Part shown: in pieces, positions 11,166 to 22,345 of the stretch
Position numbering within the stretch: position 1 is the first letter of the stretch
How the letters are laid out: each line of letters begins with the position of its first letter
NCBI GenBank assembly: GCA_027625915.1
Contig: JANTQA010000063.1
Location: forward strand, 6,095,501-6,159,500
From: Anaeramoeba flamelloides
Lineage: Eukaryota; Metamonada; Anaeramoebidae
Direction: 5' to 3'
DNA length: 64,000 nt
Notes under the pieces: model-generated
What the model was told of the DNA's origin: nothing
The model's input: the letters and a program-made list of their open reading frames with translations, nothing else
The model's database searches: none
Made by a program: the position numbers and the translations under genes

Positions 11166-12314
11166 TTAAGGGATTAGCGTCGCCATAGATTTGTCTATAA
11201 TCAAATTATGTTGTAATTGGGTGCAAATGATATTAGTGCGCCTTGGCTCAAATAGCTCTAAAAAATCTATTATAAATCTTATTGCACAATAAATTATTAC
11301 ATTTTTTATATATGATCACTATTTAAAAAGTTTAATTTTAGAAAATTTTTTTTTTGAATTCCTTTTCCAAATCTAAAGATAGAAACGCAAAATACACTAT
11401 TCTGATATTTAATATTTTAGATTTAGAACTTCCAAAAGTAACTATTTTTATAATTTTTTATTTTCAAAGATTAACTCAACAATTATCAACATAAAACCCA
11501 TAAAGACTGGATAGTTTTGTTTGTTTTTGATAAAGATGATTGTATCTTTATATTTCCATGATTTCAGAAATAATTTTTCAAAAAAATCTATTGGTTAATT
11601 ATTTAATTTTTAAAAAAAAACGAATTTTTTTAGATATCATTGAAGATTTGGATCATTTTCTCTGGAACTGTCCATTCTATGAAAAAAAAATCGTAAATTC
11701 TGGATAACCGAATTAAAAAAATTTAAATTTCTAATATATTAAAAAATAATATTAGTACTATTTTTGATATTTTTCGAAAAAGGTATCCATCATATTTATT
11801 ATCCTTAGTGTGAAATAAATTTATTTTTGAGTCTTTAACAAAATTCCTAAATCACAATTTCGGAATTCGGTGAGTGACTAGGTTTTTTTAATTTGACAAA
11901 TAAACCCAAAATTTCATAAATTTTCATTTTATTTCTCAAATTAAAAAAAACCTAACTGTAAATAAGAGTAATTAAAAACTCCTCCGTTAAATAATAATAA
12001 ATAATAACAAAAAGGAATTTTTTAGCTACTAATGTACATTTAGTCATAAATTTAAGAAAGATGTTATGTGACTTTGTAGTCTGAATATTGATAATTCAAC
12101 CATACAATTTATGGCGAAATGCAGATTTATTTCTGAAATTTTTAAGTTGTTTTACTAATTAATAGATCATTTTTAATTGATGAAATCAATAAATATTACT
12201 ACTTGACTCATCGATTTTGTAGATAAATTTGAACCATGTAGCACTAATTTGGATAAACCCAATAACAACATACTATGATCTTAGGCTTCTTATTGGTAGA
12301 AACTAATCCCTTAA
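11166..12314. mobile_element. TTAA-flanked TIR element, copy 2
   Basis: The ends are TTAAGGGATTAGCGTCGCC and '...AAACTAATCCCTTAA'. It is in direct orientation to copy 1 and separated from it by only 67 bp. It aligns with copy 1 throughout except for about 380 extra bases at roughly 11636-12014. These contain a hairpin-forming segment (11880-11960) and end with 'AACTCCTCCGTTAAATAATA'. Non-autonomous. Confidence 0.8.
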
Positions 12315-12319
12315 GACAG

Positions 12320-14325
12320 TAAAAACAGTTAAATAATCACAATAAATTATTTGATAATTTTAATGAAAAATTCAATCTAGATTTTGAAGAATAATATTGA
12401 TATGATTTTTTCTTTTTTTGTTTTTATTTTTTGGATTACCTTTCTAGTTCCCCAATTAGACTACCTCAAAGTATCATTGAAGATAATTTTTTTTAATGAA
12501 TGATATTAGTATAAAATTGAGTTTTTTCCCTAGAAAGACTTAAATACAATTATTTATTGAGTTATCGAAGCTTTGATCGATCAAGAATTGTTGATGTGTT
12601 TTTAAATTATATTATATTGTTTTATTCATTTAATTTCATCCTTTGATAAAGATAAATATTTTTTTTTTTTATGGCTAAAAGATCTTGCTTTTAAAAAAGT
12701 TAATATATGGATATATAAAAAATATTTGAGATAAAGTTTTGAAAAATTGAAAAAATTGAGAATTTTTATTCTCAGTTTTTTGGTAATCATTGTTAATAAA
12801 ATATTAGTATACACTTTAAGATTTTTCTGAAAAGAATAATTTTAAAAAAAGTTATCACTTATTTTTTATGTAATATAATTTTTTATATTTTGGAAATAAA
12901 TATAAGTTGATAATATTTTTTTTTAAATTAAAAATCAAGATATTAAATAAAATAATTATTAAAAATATTTTTTCATATAAATTAGGTCTTTATTTTGTAT
13001 TTTTGTATTACCTGTAAAAAAAACATTAAAATTAAATTTTATTTTTTTTGAAATTTTTTTTTTTTATTTTCCAAATTTAACATTTTAAAATTGTTTGTTT
13101 CCCCCCTGTTTTTGTTTTTGTTTTATTTTTTTGAGTGTTGGGAGGAGATGTATGGTTTTGTAAAAGTAATCAAAAATTATCAAAGGTATTGATAAATTAG
13201 CTTAAAAATAAATCTTCAACCAACTGAGCTTGTTCTGTAATGTCTTAATAAAAAAGAACCTAAATGCGTTTAAATCAAATAGAATTAGATCCGATTGTAT
13301 CTTAATTGGTATGTACAAATACTTTCTTTTCATACTTTCTGGTCAATTGTTATTTAAATATTTTCAATTACTTGTGATTGGATCTTTTTATTGATATGTA
13401 GCTAATACCGACTTTGAGAAATTTTTATAAAAAATAAAAAGAAAAAAGTATATATAGAATAAATCAAAAATAAATAAAACTAATAAAAAAAATTTTAAAA
13501 ACGAATATATATCAAAAAAATAGTTTAATTAATTTACATGATCTATAAGTTTTTAAATTAAATTTGAAAATAATAAAATATTTGAATTTGTCTCTGCCCA
13601 ACCAAAATTTTACAACTTCCTTATTTGAAAACATGTCAGAAAGGATTAGGAAATTTGAAAAAAAGGAAAAAGATCACCAATACTTTCAAAAAATTGAGTT
13701 AAATATTAAAACTTCAAAAATAATTTAATACTTTATTATTATTATTTTATGTTTCGGTTTGGAAATATTTTTTTTTGATTTTTCTTTTCGGAAATTACAA
13801 CCTTAATTAGAAATAATAAAATCAAATAATTGAAGAGTAATAAGAAAAATTTGAAACACCAAAAACAAATAAATATTTCAGAAGAAACATACTTTAATTT
13901 TAAAAAGGGTTTCAGAGATTAAAAATAGTTTTAAGTGGTACATTTAACCATGTAACAAATTATTGATTTAATTTAATCCTCTTATCAAATAAAGTCTTAA
14001 TTAAGATTCAATATTTGATAAAAAATTTATGTTTATTATTATATTATGATACTAATTAAGATAAGACCCAGAAAATGAAATACTGTTACCAAAACTATTG
14101 TTTTATTGTTTTTTTTTTTTTTTTAATTTTTAACTTTTAATTCTTGATTAATTTTTTTAAATCTTTTGATACTTTCTATTTTAGCAATTCATTTTTTCAT
14201 ATTTAAAAAGATTACACCAAAAGACTAACCGATCTAAAAAATTTAAACAAAAAAATCTTTCTTAACAATCTAAAGAAATAGTCTCTTTTGTAATTTCTAT
14301 TCCTTAATTCATATTATGTAAAAAG
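12320..14325. other. AT-rich non-coding stretch
   Basis: About 2 kb without a supportable gene. It consists of A/T runs and short degenerate frames. A C-run at about 13101-13106 followed by T-rich sequence is the only compositional departure. Confidence 0.5.
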
Positions 14326-14329
14326 ATTG

Positions 14330-14527
14330 CAGTCAGTTCCACTTTTAAGGCAAAAACTTTCAACGAAATTTAAGGCACAAAAAAATCTCAAATTAAGGCA
14401 CAAAATTTGGAATTTTTTTTTTTTACAATTTATTTTTACTAGAATCTGAATTTTCTGCCTGAATTTAAGATTTTTATTGTGCCTTAAATTTCTTTGAAGG
14501 TTTGTGCCTTAAAAATGGAACTGACTG
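14330..14527. mobile_element. Tc1/mariner-like MITE
   Basis: The left end is 'CAGTCAGTTCCACTTTTAAG' and the right end is its inverted match, 'TTAAAAATGGAACTGACTG', followed by TA. The inverted repeats extend some 60-70 bp and contain several 'TTAAGGCACAAA' units. The element is 198 bp and non-coding. The CAGT... terminus and adjoining TA fit the Tc1/mariner superfamily. Confidence 0.8.
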
Positions 14528-14650
14528 TACCAAAAAAATCCTAATACTTTTAATAAATCTATATTTCTGAAGATATATTTTATAATATCTTTAATTTTTT
14601 TCAAACAAAGGCAAATTGGAAGAAATTTTAAGAAAAATAAAAAAATATTA

Positions 14651-15324
14651 CAGTCGGTTCCACTATTAAAGCACAAACTTTCAACTAAAATTAATTCACA
14701 AAAAAAAATCCAAAAAAAAGTACATACAGTGGTGCAAATAACCGGTGTTTTTTATTTTAACCCATTACTAAAATTTAACTCAAGCAAAAAATATTGGCTG
14801 ACTCTAGATATAAAAGAAACAAATCAATGGCGGTGGAAACAGTATATAAACATGAAATAGTGTTCTTTATATAAATTTTAAAAAAGAATTATGAAGATAT
14901 GGAAAAATTAAAATGCAATTTTTTGACAAAAAAATGAGCAAAATTTCATTTTTTGAATTTTGAAAAAAAGATCGATTTAATCTCAAAAATTTTGAAAATA
15001 TGACGAAATTTTTGAAACAAAAACATTTAATATGATTGAGTCATTTCGACTAATCAAAGATCTAACCTCTAAAGTCAATTTAAATCCGAACCAAGAATAT
15101 ATCTGTGTCTTCCTATCTTCAAATACCCAAGTCTGAAAAAAAAACACGAGTTAAATTTTTATAATGGGTTAAAGGTTTTCAACACGGGTTATTTGCACCA
15201 CTGTAATTCAAATTCTAAAAAAATTAATTGTGTTAAAAAAATTTTCAAAAAATGTGCTTTAAATTGAGATTTTTATGTGCCTTAAATTTCGTTGCAAGTT
15301 TGTGCTGTAAAAGTGGCCCGACTG
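14651..15324. mobile_element. Second copy of the CAGTC MITE, split by a nested element
   Basis: The ends are 'CAGTCGGTTCCACTATTAAA' and '...AAAAGTGGCCCGACTG', flanked by TA on both sides (14649-14650 and 15325-15326). Its arms match the MITE at 14330-14527, including the 'TTAAATTTCGTTG' and 'AAGCACAAACTTTCAAC' segments. It is longer only because another element (14727-15203) has inserted into it. Confidence 0.8.
14727..15203. mobile_element. Nested Tc1/mariner-like MITE, CAGTGGTGC family
   Basis: This 477-bp element has ends 'CAGTGGTGCAAATAACC' and 'GGGTTATTTGCACCACTG', flanked by TA (14725-14726 and 15204-15205). The inverted repeats extend about 55 bp, through 'TTAACCCATTA' and 'AAATTTAACTC'. 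No transposase is present. It lies inside the outer MITE and is therefore the younger of the two. Confidence 0.85.
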
Positions 15325-15329
15325 TAATA

Positions 15330-16210
15330 TTTTTTTATTTTTCTTGAAATTTCTTCCAGTATTGTAGTTTCTCCTCTCAGAATATTAAAGAAAATTGAAT
15401 TAAAGAAGAATTGATTGTTCAAATATTCAACAAAAGACGAAGAAGATAATAAATTTTTATTGATTTTTTCTTGTTTGTTTTTTTAATTATTTTGTCTTCT
15501 ATTTGGTAATTGGCCCGTTAATAGACTAGACAATCATATATTCCACTTACATCTATTTCAACATGTTTCTTTGAAGTTAAAGAAATTCAAGAAATAATTC
15601 AATTTGTTCGATAAAGTAGACATTTAATAATGATAAAAAGTAACTTTTCAGTTCAACAAGAACAAAAAAAAGAAACCAAGTTGTGGAAAGAAAATTACTT
15701 TCTAAATACTATCAAGAAATGTAGGTCTTGGTTTTGAAAGAGAGTCCAAATTCAAAAAAGAATTCGTTTTACAAAAACGAAAAAGAAAAAGGTTACAAAT
15801 TAAATGAAATTTTCTCTTGATATTTAAATGGGTAGTATTGGTATTAAAATAAACACTGGGATGCTTTTGAATTGTTAATATTAAGGATATTGTTTAATTG
15901 TAAAATAATTTCTTTTTTTTTAAGAATCAAACTTTTTCAAATTCTAATTCACCCACTTCTGAAAGGGACGACTAATACAAATTATACTGTTTCAAAAAAC
16001 AAGAATAAAAATTATGATTTTCCAAATTCAAGCAAACCCCTCTAAACCCCCTTTGTTTTTCCAAAAAAGGAGATCTACTTTGATTATCAAAATAATTACA
16101 TGAGTATACGATATAAATCCTATTTTAATGAACTTTAGGTAGGTTTATTACTTTGGTTCAGAAAAAATTTCTTTTTAATTCAAAGAAATTATTCCGAGAC
16201 TCAACATCAA
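15330..16210. other. AT-rich non-coding stretch
   Basis: No gene, terminal repeat or RNA structure can be supported in this interval. Confidence 0.45.
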
Positions 16211-16214
16211 TTTC

Positions 16215-17341
16215 TTAAGGGAGTAGTCATTTTTGAAAATAAAATGAAATCTTGTCAAGATCTTGAAAATTTTTTTTTTTGTAATTTGTGTTTTGACTTA
16301 TGAAATGGATGAGTTAACCTCATTTAAACAATTTATAGATTTGAGTCTCTTTTTTGAAATTCAAAATTTGCATGTTTTCCAATATAAAACGAAAAAAAGT
16401 AACCTATTATTTTGTTTAAGAATTAAGTTAATTCTTGGAAATGGGTAAACATATTTTTCGTTTTATGTTGGAAAGTATTGATTTCGAAAGCAAATTTTTT
16501 ATTTGGTTTCAATTTCTTTGATTAATATTTCAATTCAAATCTTAGCCATTAAAACTATTCGTGGTTTAGGTGATTTTATAAATGAATATTCGGTAGAAGA
16601 TTGACTACAGTTTATCAATTAAATTGAGATCTATTATGCAAAAAAATTTTTTTCTTTAATGTTTTGAAAAATTGTTTTCGGATTTTCAAAAAATGAAAAA
16701 AAATTGCAAAAAATTTTCAATTTTGATTAATTTTTTTAACAAATTGTTTGTTCTTATTCACAAAAATCCTTATAACAATTTAAATCATTTTTGGCAGAAA
16801 AAAAATGAATTTGAATTTTGAGGATGGAATTAATTAATTCCCAAATATCTTGAAGAAAATTTTATTTTGAAAAATCGAATTTCATCTTGGAACAAAAACA
16901 AAATTTCTTAGTAAAACTTTTAAATGACCACAAAACTTTGATTATTATAACTACTATTCTTAAAAAAATACAATTATTTTTTAATCTGTTAAATATATCA
17001 ATTTTTTTGGTTAACCAAAAGTTTTATCTCAAAAAAGAACAAAAATCTTTATATTAATATTACTGGTAACAAAGAAATGTTATAGTATAATAATGATCAA
17101 AATGACAATAAACGGGGTAAAAACTTGTTAAATTGTGAGAAATAAAATGAATTTAATAGTTTTCTTTTTCAGAAAAAATGGAAAAAAAAAATTGATCCTA
17201 CTAAACTAATTTTCTTTTATGGCTTTCTTTGTCGATCAGAATTTTTTGACACATGGGATCTACAAAATACGAAAGTAGAGAATACCACCAATAACATATT
17301 TTAAAATTTTGCCTTGTTGTCGTAGAAGACTAGTCCCTTAA
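16215..17341. mobile_element. TTAA-flanked TIR element, TTAAGGGAGTAG subfamily
   Basis: The left end is TTAAGGGAGTAGTC and the right end is 'GACTAGTCCCTTAA'. The length is about 1.13 kb. The short open frame at 16263-16448 lies within it and shows no known domain. The terminus resembles those of 10341-12314 and especially of 44151. Only about 14 bp of the ends are clearly inverted, so the element is old or the pairing is partly coincidental. Confidence 0.6.
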
Positions 17342-17610
17342 TGTTAAAAATTAAAAACCTTGAAAGGTGTCATTTTAATCCGGTATTATTTTCAAGACCT
17401 ATCAAAAAATTGTTAAGAAACACACTTTTCGAAAATTACAAGAATTTAACAAAACTATTTGCAATTGGAGTTGAAGTTGTGTTGGAATTTGTTCTAAAAA
17501 ACAACTGAATAAAAAATTACTCACTCAAAGCAAAAACCTTTCATTGAAAAAAAAACATTTTTATCTCTTTCTATCAAAAATCGATTTTGGAAAACTAATC
17601 AAAAATTCTC

Positions 17611-19388
17611 ATGACCAGTTTGGAAAGACAATTTAGTCAGTGCCTTGAAAGCATCAGTAAACACTCTTCTAAAACTGTTGACGATGAGCCGATTCCACAT
17701 TTATTATCCTGGGTAAATCAAAAATTGGAGAAAAGCAAACAAAAAAAAAAAATAATTCTTCGATCATTTAGTTCGATGAATGATTGTAAAAACTTGTGTT
17801 ATCTTTTTGATGTTCTTTATCCAAACAAAAAATTTGATCTTGCAGCAAAAAAACGATCAAAAAGTAAACGTGTTCAAAATTTTGTACAGATAACTGGAAA
17901 AATTTTACCAAAACTGCTAGTCCCAGAGAAAAAGGAGCTAATGAGTGTAAGAGTCTTTATTTATCTTTATTTATTGTCTAACAGAGTTTTTTCCCAATTT
18001 CGAAAAAAAAATATTTTTTTCTTCTTGATCTATGTTTTATTTTTTTTTTTTCTTTGCTAGATACAAGATGAATGATCATTTTACACCAAAAATCAATTAT
18101 TGTTGATTTTTTGACAATTCTCTTTGATCCAAGAGATACACAACTCAAGATAATATAGTTTTTTTACCACTCAATTAACTTTTTGTGGATAATCAAATTT
18201 TTTTTTTTTTTGATCAAAAGTGAAAATTTCATCTTATTTAATACAGCATTTTCTGAAGAAGAAAATTAATTTTTTTGGATTGTTGAATTTTTTGTTTGTA
18301 AAAAAACAGAATACCATTTAAAGTCTCTTTTCCGTATTTTTTTTTTTTTTTTTTGCTTTCTGGAATAACAAAAAATCGACATAAATTCGAAATAAAATTA
18401 AAACTTTTTCAATCAAATAGAAAAACTATAAAGTCTTTATCATTTTGATAACAAAACTGTTTTTGAAAGAAAAAGAAGACAAATATAAAAAAACAAGGAG
18501 AAACACACCACTCCCACAAAAAGTCAAAAAGAGAAATTTGTCACAAAATAAATCGAAATTAAAATTGAGAAAACCAAAAACAAGTTTCAAATTTCAAGTT
18601 GACATTCCAGAAGAAAAAGAAAGACCTGAAGAAAACGAACAAGACTTGGACATGCTTAGCAAAAAAAAGAGAAAGAGAAAGAAGAAGAAAAAGAAAAAGA
18701 AACGGAAAAGAAAAAAGCAATTATTAAGTTTTGATCGGGCATTTACCGCAAGCTATGACTTCGACCTGATCAAAGAAACTGAAACAAAGAATAATTCAAA
18801 TGGAAAGCCAGGTTCAAATACAATTGAAAGTACAAATTCAATTTCTGATGAGGAACCCAAAATGATTAACATTGAAGATTTGCCTCCGATTCCAGAAGAT
18901 ATGGATTTTGGTCTGGGTTTTCGAAATAAGAAAAGTTTGAGAGAAGAACCCCCTGTTGAAAAAAAAAAATCAGAAGAACATCTATTACTTTCAAAATATG
19001 CAACTGTTGGGAAGGGCCTACTTTCTCAATTAGTCTCAAACCACCAAAACGTTCTTAACTCAATAAAAAATATTGGCCAAATTTTACCTGATGTGATTCC
19101 AATATATGCAGACCTACAAAAGCAACTTGTCTTAATGGGCAGTTTAGAACCAATGGTTTGTACTTTCATTTTACTTTTACCTTTTGTAATTTCATTTGCC
19201 TTTTCCATTTACTTTTTAGATTGTATAGTAATTAACAGTACCCGTGTCTCAAGAATAGTATGCAAATTTCGAATAAAATCTCGACTTTTCTTTCTTTTTC
19301 TTCCATTTTCAAAGATACATGTAATTCAGTATTCAACCATATACCTAATTCCAAATCAATTTTATAGGTAGATTCATTGACATTTTGA
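17611..19388 (+). CDS. Calponin-homology-like domain protein with basic tract
   Basis: Proposed exons are 17611-17946, 18421-19155 and 19368-19388, all phase 0, giving 363 aa. An in-frame TAA lies 15 bases upstream of the ATG. Residues ~27-130 resemble a calponin-homology fold: 'LLSWVNQKLE', 'SFSSMNDCKNLCYLFDVLYP', 'RVQNFVQITGKILPKLLVPE'. The last helix, 'YKVFIILITKLFLKE', begins exon 2, which supports the splice. CH domains usually bind actin or microtubules, or act as adaptors. A run of about 20 Lys/Arg residues near 184-203 could be a nuclear signal or bind acidic polymers. The C-terminal segment ('KYATVGKGLLSQLV...LPDVIPIYADLQKQL') is unrecognised. A rival reading splices exon 1 to a tiny exon at 18061 and stops at once, making two genes; the CH helix argues against it. 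Confidence 0.65.
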
Positions 19389-19389
19389 G

Positions 19390-19960
19390 AAACGTTTTAA
19401 ATTATGAATTGAATTTGTTTAAAATTTTTATTGTTTTATTTTCTTGTTTCGCTCACAAAAATGTACTTTATTTTTTGTAAATAATTATTAAATTTCGATC
19501 CTTCATTTTTCGAATTTCTTTTAAATTAATAAAACTCTAAGAAACCATTATCTTATGTTTACTTTTGGTTTTTATTGTCTGAGTATTTAATCATTCAATG
19601 TGAAAGTCTCATTGAAAAAAGCAACAAGTGTATTGTTTTCAAACATCTATAAAATAGGTCTCTATAGGTTATTTTGGTAACAAAAAAAAGAAACACATCT
19701 TTTAATTTTCAAAAGTTGTTTACCAAGTCTAGACGGATGATTTTAAAAACAATGAGAAAAAAACAATAAAAATAAGAAAAACAACAATAATGGCAAAATA
19801 AACTGATAAATTCAAAAAAAGGTAAAATAACTCTGTGCTTCAATTTCTGTTTTTTAAATTGCTTAACTGTACTACGAACCAAGATAAAGACATTATTTTT
19901 GGGGTTAAAAAAAGGAAACATTAAAAAATTAGTTAATCTTTGAAAAGATTTGATTGTAAA
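19390..19960. other. Intergenic AT-rich sequence
   Basis: No gene can be supported. The minus-strand frame at 19709-19972 is Phe-rich and lacks any domain. Confidence 0.45.
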
Positions 19961-19974
19961 CTGAGTGATCATTG

Positions 19975-20200
19975 TTTTTAAGGAAGAAGCTACATTTTCT
20001 AATTTTTGAATACAATAATTTTGAGAATATTACTGGAACACATTTTGAAAATGATAATTGTACATACATTTCTGAAAAAAATATTTTTTGAGTGCCATGA
20101 GATATTGAAATTTTGGAATCAAAATACCATTTGCTACTCTATTTATGAAAAGAAAATGAATTCAAGGTAAACCAGAGTTGAATCTTTAAATTATCAATTT
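19975..20200 (+). repeat. Repeat G, solo fragment
   Basis: It matches 55430-55600 in the same orientation and 52890-53060 and 31075-31235 in the opposite orientation. Landmarks are 'TTTTTTGAGTGCCA', 'TATTGAAATTTTGGAATCAAAA' in variants, and 'CAGAGTTGAATCTTT'. It shows that the long arms around the helicase exon belong to a dispersed family. Confidence 0.65.
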
Positions 20201-20551
20201 TTTATTCTTTTTTTGATTTTCTTTATTTTTCTTTTTACTTTTAAATTAAATTTTTGGATATTTTTTTTTACTTATTTTTTCTTGATTTTTTGAGAAAGTC
20301 AAATTGGAAAAAAAAAAAAAGATCTTCTAAAATAACAAAAAAACACTGAAGAATATTGATGTTCTGTAATTTCTTTTAAAATTGAGTTATATATGCAGCT
20401 AAAAACTGTATATTATCTTTTATTTCCGTGAAATTTCAGTAAAAAAATCCGTAATGTTGTTTTCAAAAATTATGATTTACCTTTTATTTATATTTTGATT
20501 TTTTTTTTTTCACTTTTTAATATACAAAAGTTTTTTTCTGAATGAAATAAG

Positions 20552-21422
20552 TTATGGGATTATTACCACTATAGATGCAACTATAATTAAAGTATGTTGT
20601 AATTGGATGTAAAGATATTAGTGCTACATGTTCGAATAGTTTAAATGAAATACTAAGATCTATTTGATTACAATTATTGTGCAATAAATTATTAGATTTT
20701 TTACGAATTAATCTCAATTAAAAATTGTATAAATGTTGGAAAAATTTTTTTAATACTATTCCAAATATAAAAATAGAAACTCAAAATTATAATATTTCAG
20801 TATATAATAATTCATATTTACAACCATCTAAAAGCAACTATTTTTTTCATTTTTTGAATTTCAAAGATTAAATCAATAATCATCAACATAAAAACCGAAA
20901 GAATGATTAGTTTTCATTTCCTTTTTATAATTCTAGGTGTAAAATCAATATTTTTTTAATATTTCAGAAATAATTTGTCAAAAAAAACAGTTTTTTAATC
21001 ATTTAATTTTTTAAAAAAAATTGAATTTTCATTCCTAAATAAAAATTTAGGAATTCGGGCAAATAAGAGGGGTCAATAACTCCTCCCTTAAATAATAAAA
21101 AAAAAAAAAAATTGAATTTTTTAGCAACTAACCCACATTTTGAAATAAATTTAAGATAATTATATTTGGCAACTTCTTAATCTGAAAAATAATGATTCAT
21201 CTTTTATTTGTATCTCTGAACTTCATTTTTATTTCTAGAATTTTTGAATTTTTTGCAAAAAAACATGGTTCTTTTTTAATTGATGAGAACAATTTTTGGA
21301 TATTACTACTTGACCTATCGAATTTTTAGAAACATTTCAAATATGAAATACTCACATGATTTACAATTAATAACAAGCCACTTTAATCTTAGACTTCTCC
21401 TTATTAAACTCTAACCCCTTAA
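20552..21422. mobile_element. TTAA-flanked TIR element, copy 3
   Basis: The left end TTATGGGATTATTACC and right end '...CTCTAACCCCTTAA' are diverged versions of the ends of copies 1 and 2 (10341 and 11166). The internal 'AAAGTATGTTGTAATTGG' and 'TGCAATAAATTATTA' are shared. It carries an internal insertion of about 80 bp at roughly 21022-21104, at the same place as the longer insertion in copy 2. Non-autonomous. Confidence 0.7.
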
Positions 21423-21894
21423 AAAGTGAATTATTAATAAGTTTTTAGAATCAGTTGTTCTTGAATATAAAAGGATATTTTTTTTCAATTTATAATTCGA
21501 GGTAAGCAATAAATCTTGAAATGGGGTTTATTTTGTGAAAATTTGTGTTTTCAATTTTTTGTGATTTGATTTTCACTGTTCACAAAGATTTTAAACTGTG
21601 ATAAGAAAATTTTAAAAAAAAAATACAAATAAAAAACTTTCTTAAAATTATTCCTTAAAGAAAAAATTATCAATTCAAAATTAAAAATTAAAAATTCCAA
21701 ATTTAACAATTAAAAAATTGTTTTTCAATATTGAAAAATGATTGTTCATATCCAGAAGAAAATATAACAGATCATATCGATATAAAACAATTCTCAAATT
21801 CTAAATACATATAAAAGTACATTGATTAATTATAGAGTATAAATCACAGATATTTTGCATCATTGAATTCATTTACTTTATTTTATCAAATTCA

Positions 21895-22263
21895 TTTATA
21901 ATAAACTCCATTTCACTCAAAGGGTCCCAGCCAAAAATGAAAAAGTCACTTTATTTTTAAGAATCAACAAAAACATAGATTGTTTAGAAATACGAGAAAT
22001 AATAAACTTCATATAAGAGTCCATAATTATAAAAGAAACCACTGGAAAAACCATAAATTTCAAAAAAAAAAAAATGTTAAATAATTTTTTGGACCCCATT
22101 CATTGGAACGTCTCGTGCAAAATTCTCAATTTCTTTAGGAAATTAAAATCGTTGATAATAAGATTTTTTACTTGTAAATGTATGAATTTTAAAAGAATAT
22201 ACAAAGCTTAACTTTTCTTAAGGTTTATTTCGTTTTTCAAACATTTTTTTTTTCCAAGTTAAA

Positions 22264-22307
<44 letters not shown>

Positions 22308-22340
22308 CAAAAAGCAAAAAAACAAAAAAAACATAATTTT
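21895..22340 (+). repeat. Repeat E, copy 2
   Basis: A direct copy of 7425-7980, starting 'AAACTCCATTTCACTCAAAG' and ending in a poly-A tract of about 40 bases (22267-22306). It ends immediately upstream of the proposed RasGAP start codon, so this element may supply the promoter-proximal sequence of that gene. Confidence 0.65.
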
Positions 22341-22345
22341 ACAAA

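Noticed and set aside
18061-18074. A short second exon ending the CH-domain gene after 112 residues
   Set aside because: It is possible by splice sites, but joining to 18421 instead restores the last helix of the CH fold in frame, so the longer model is preferred.
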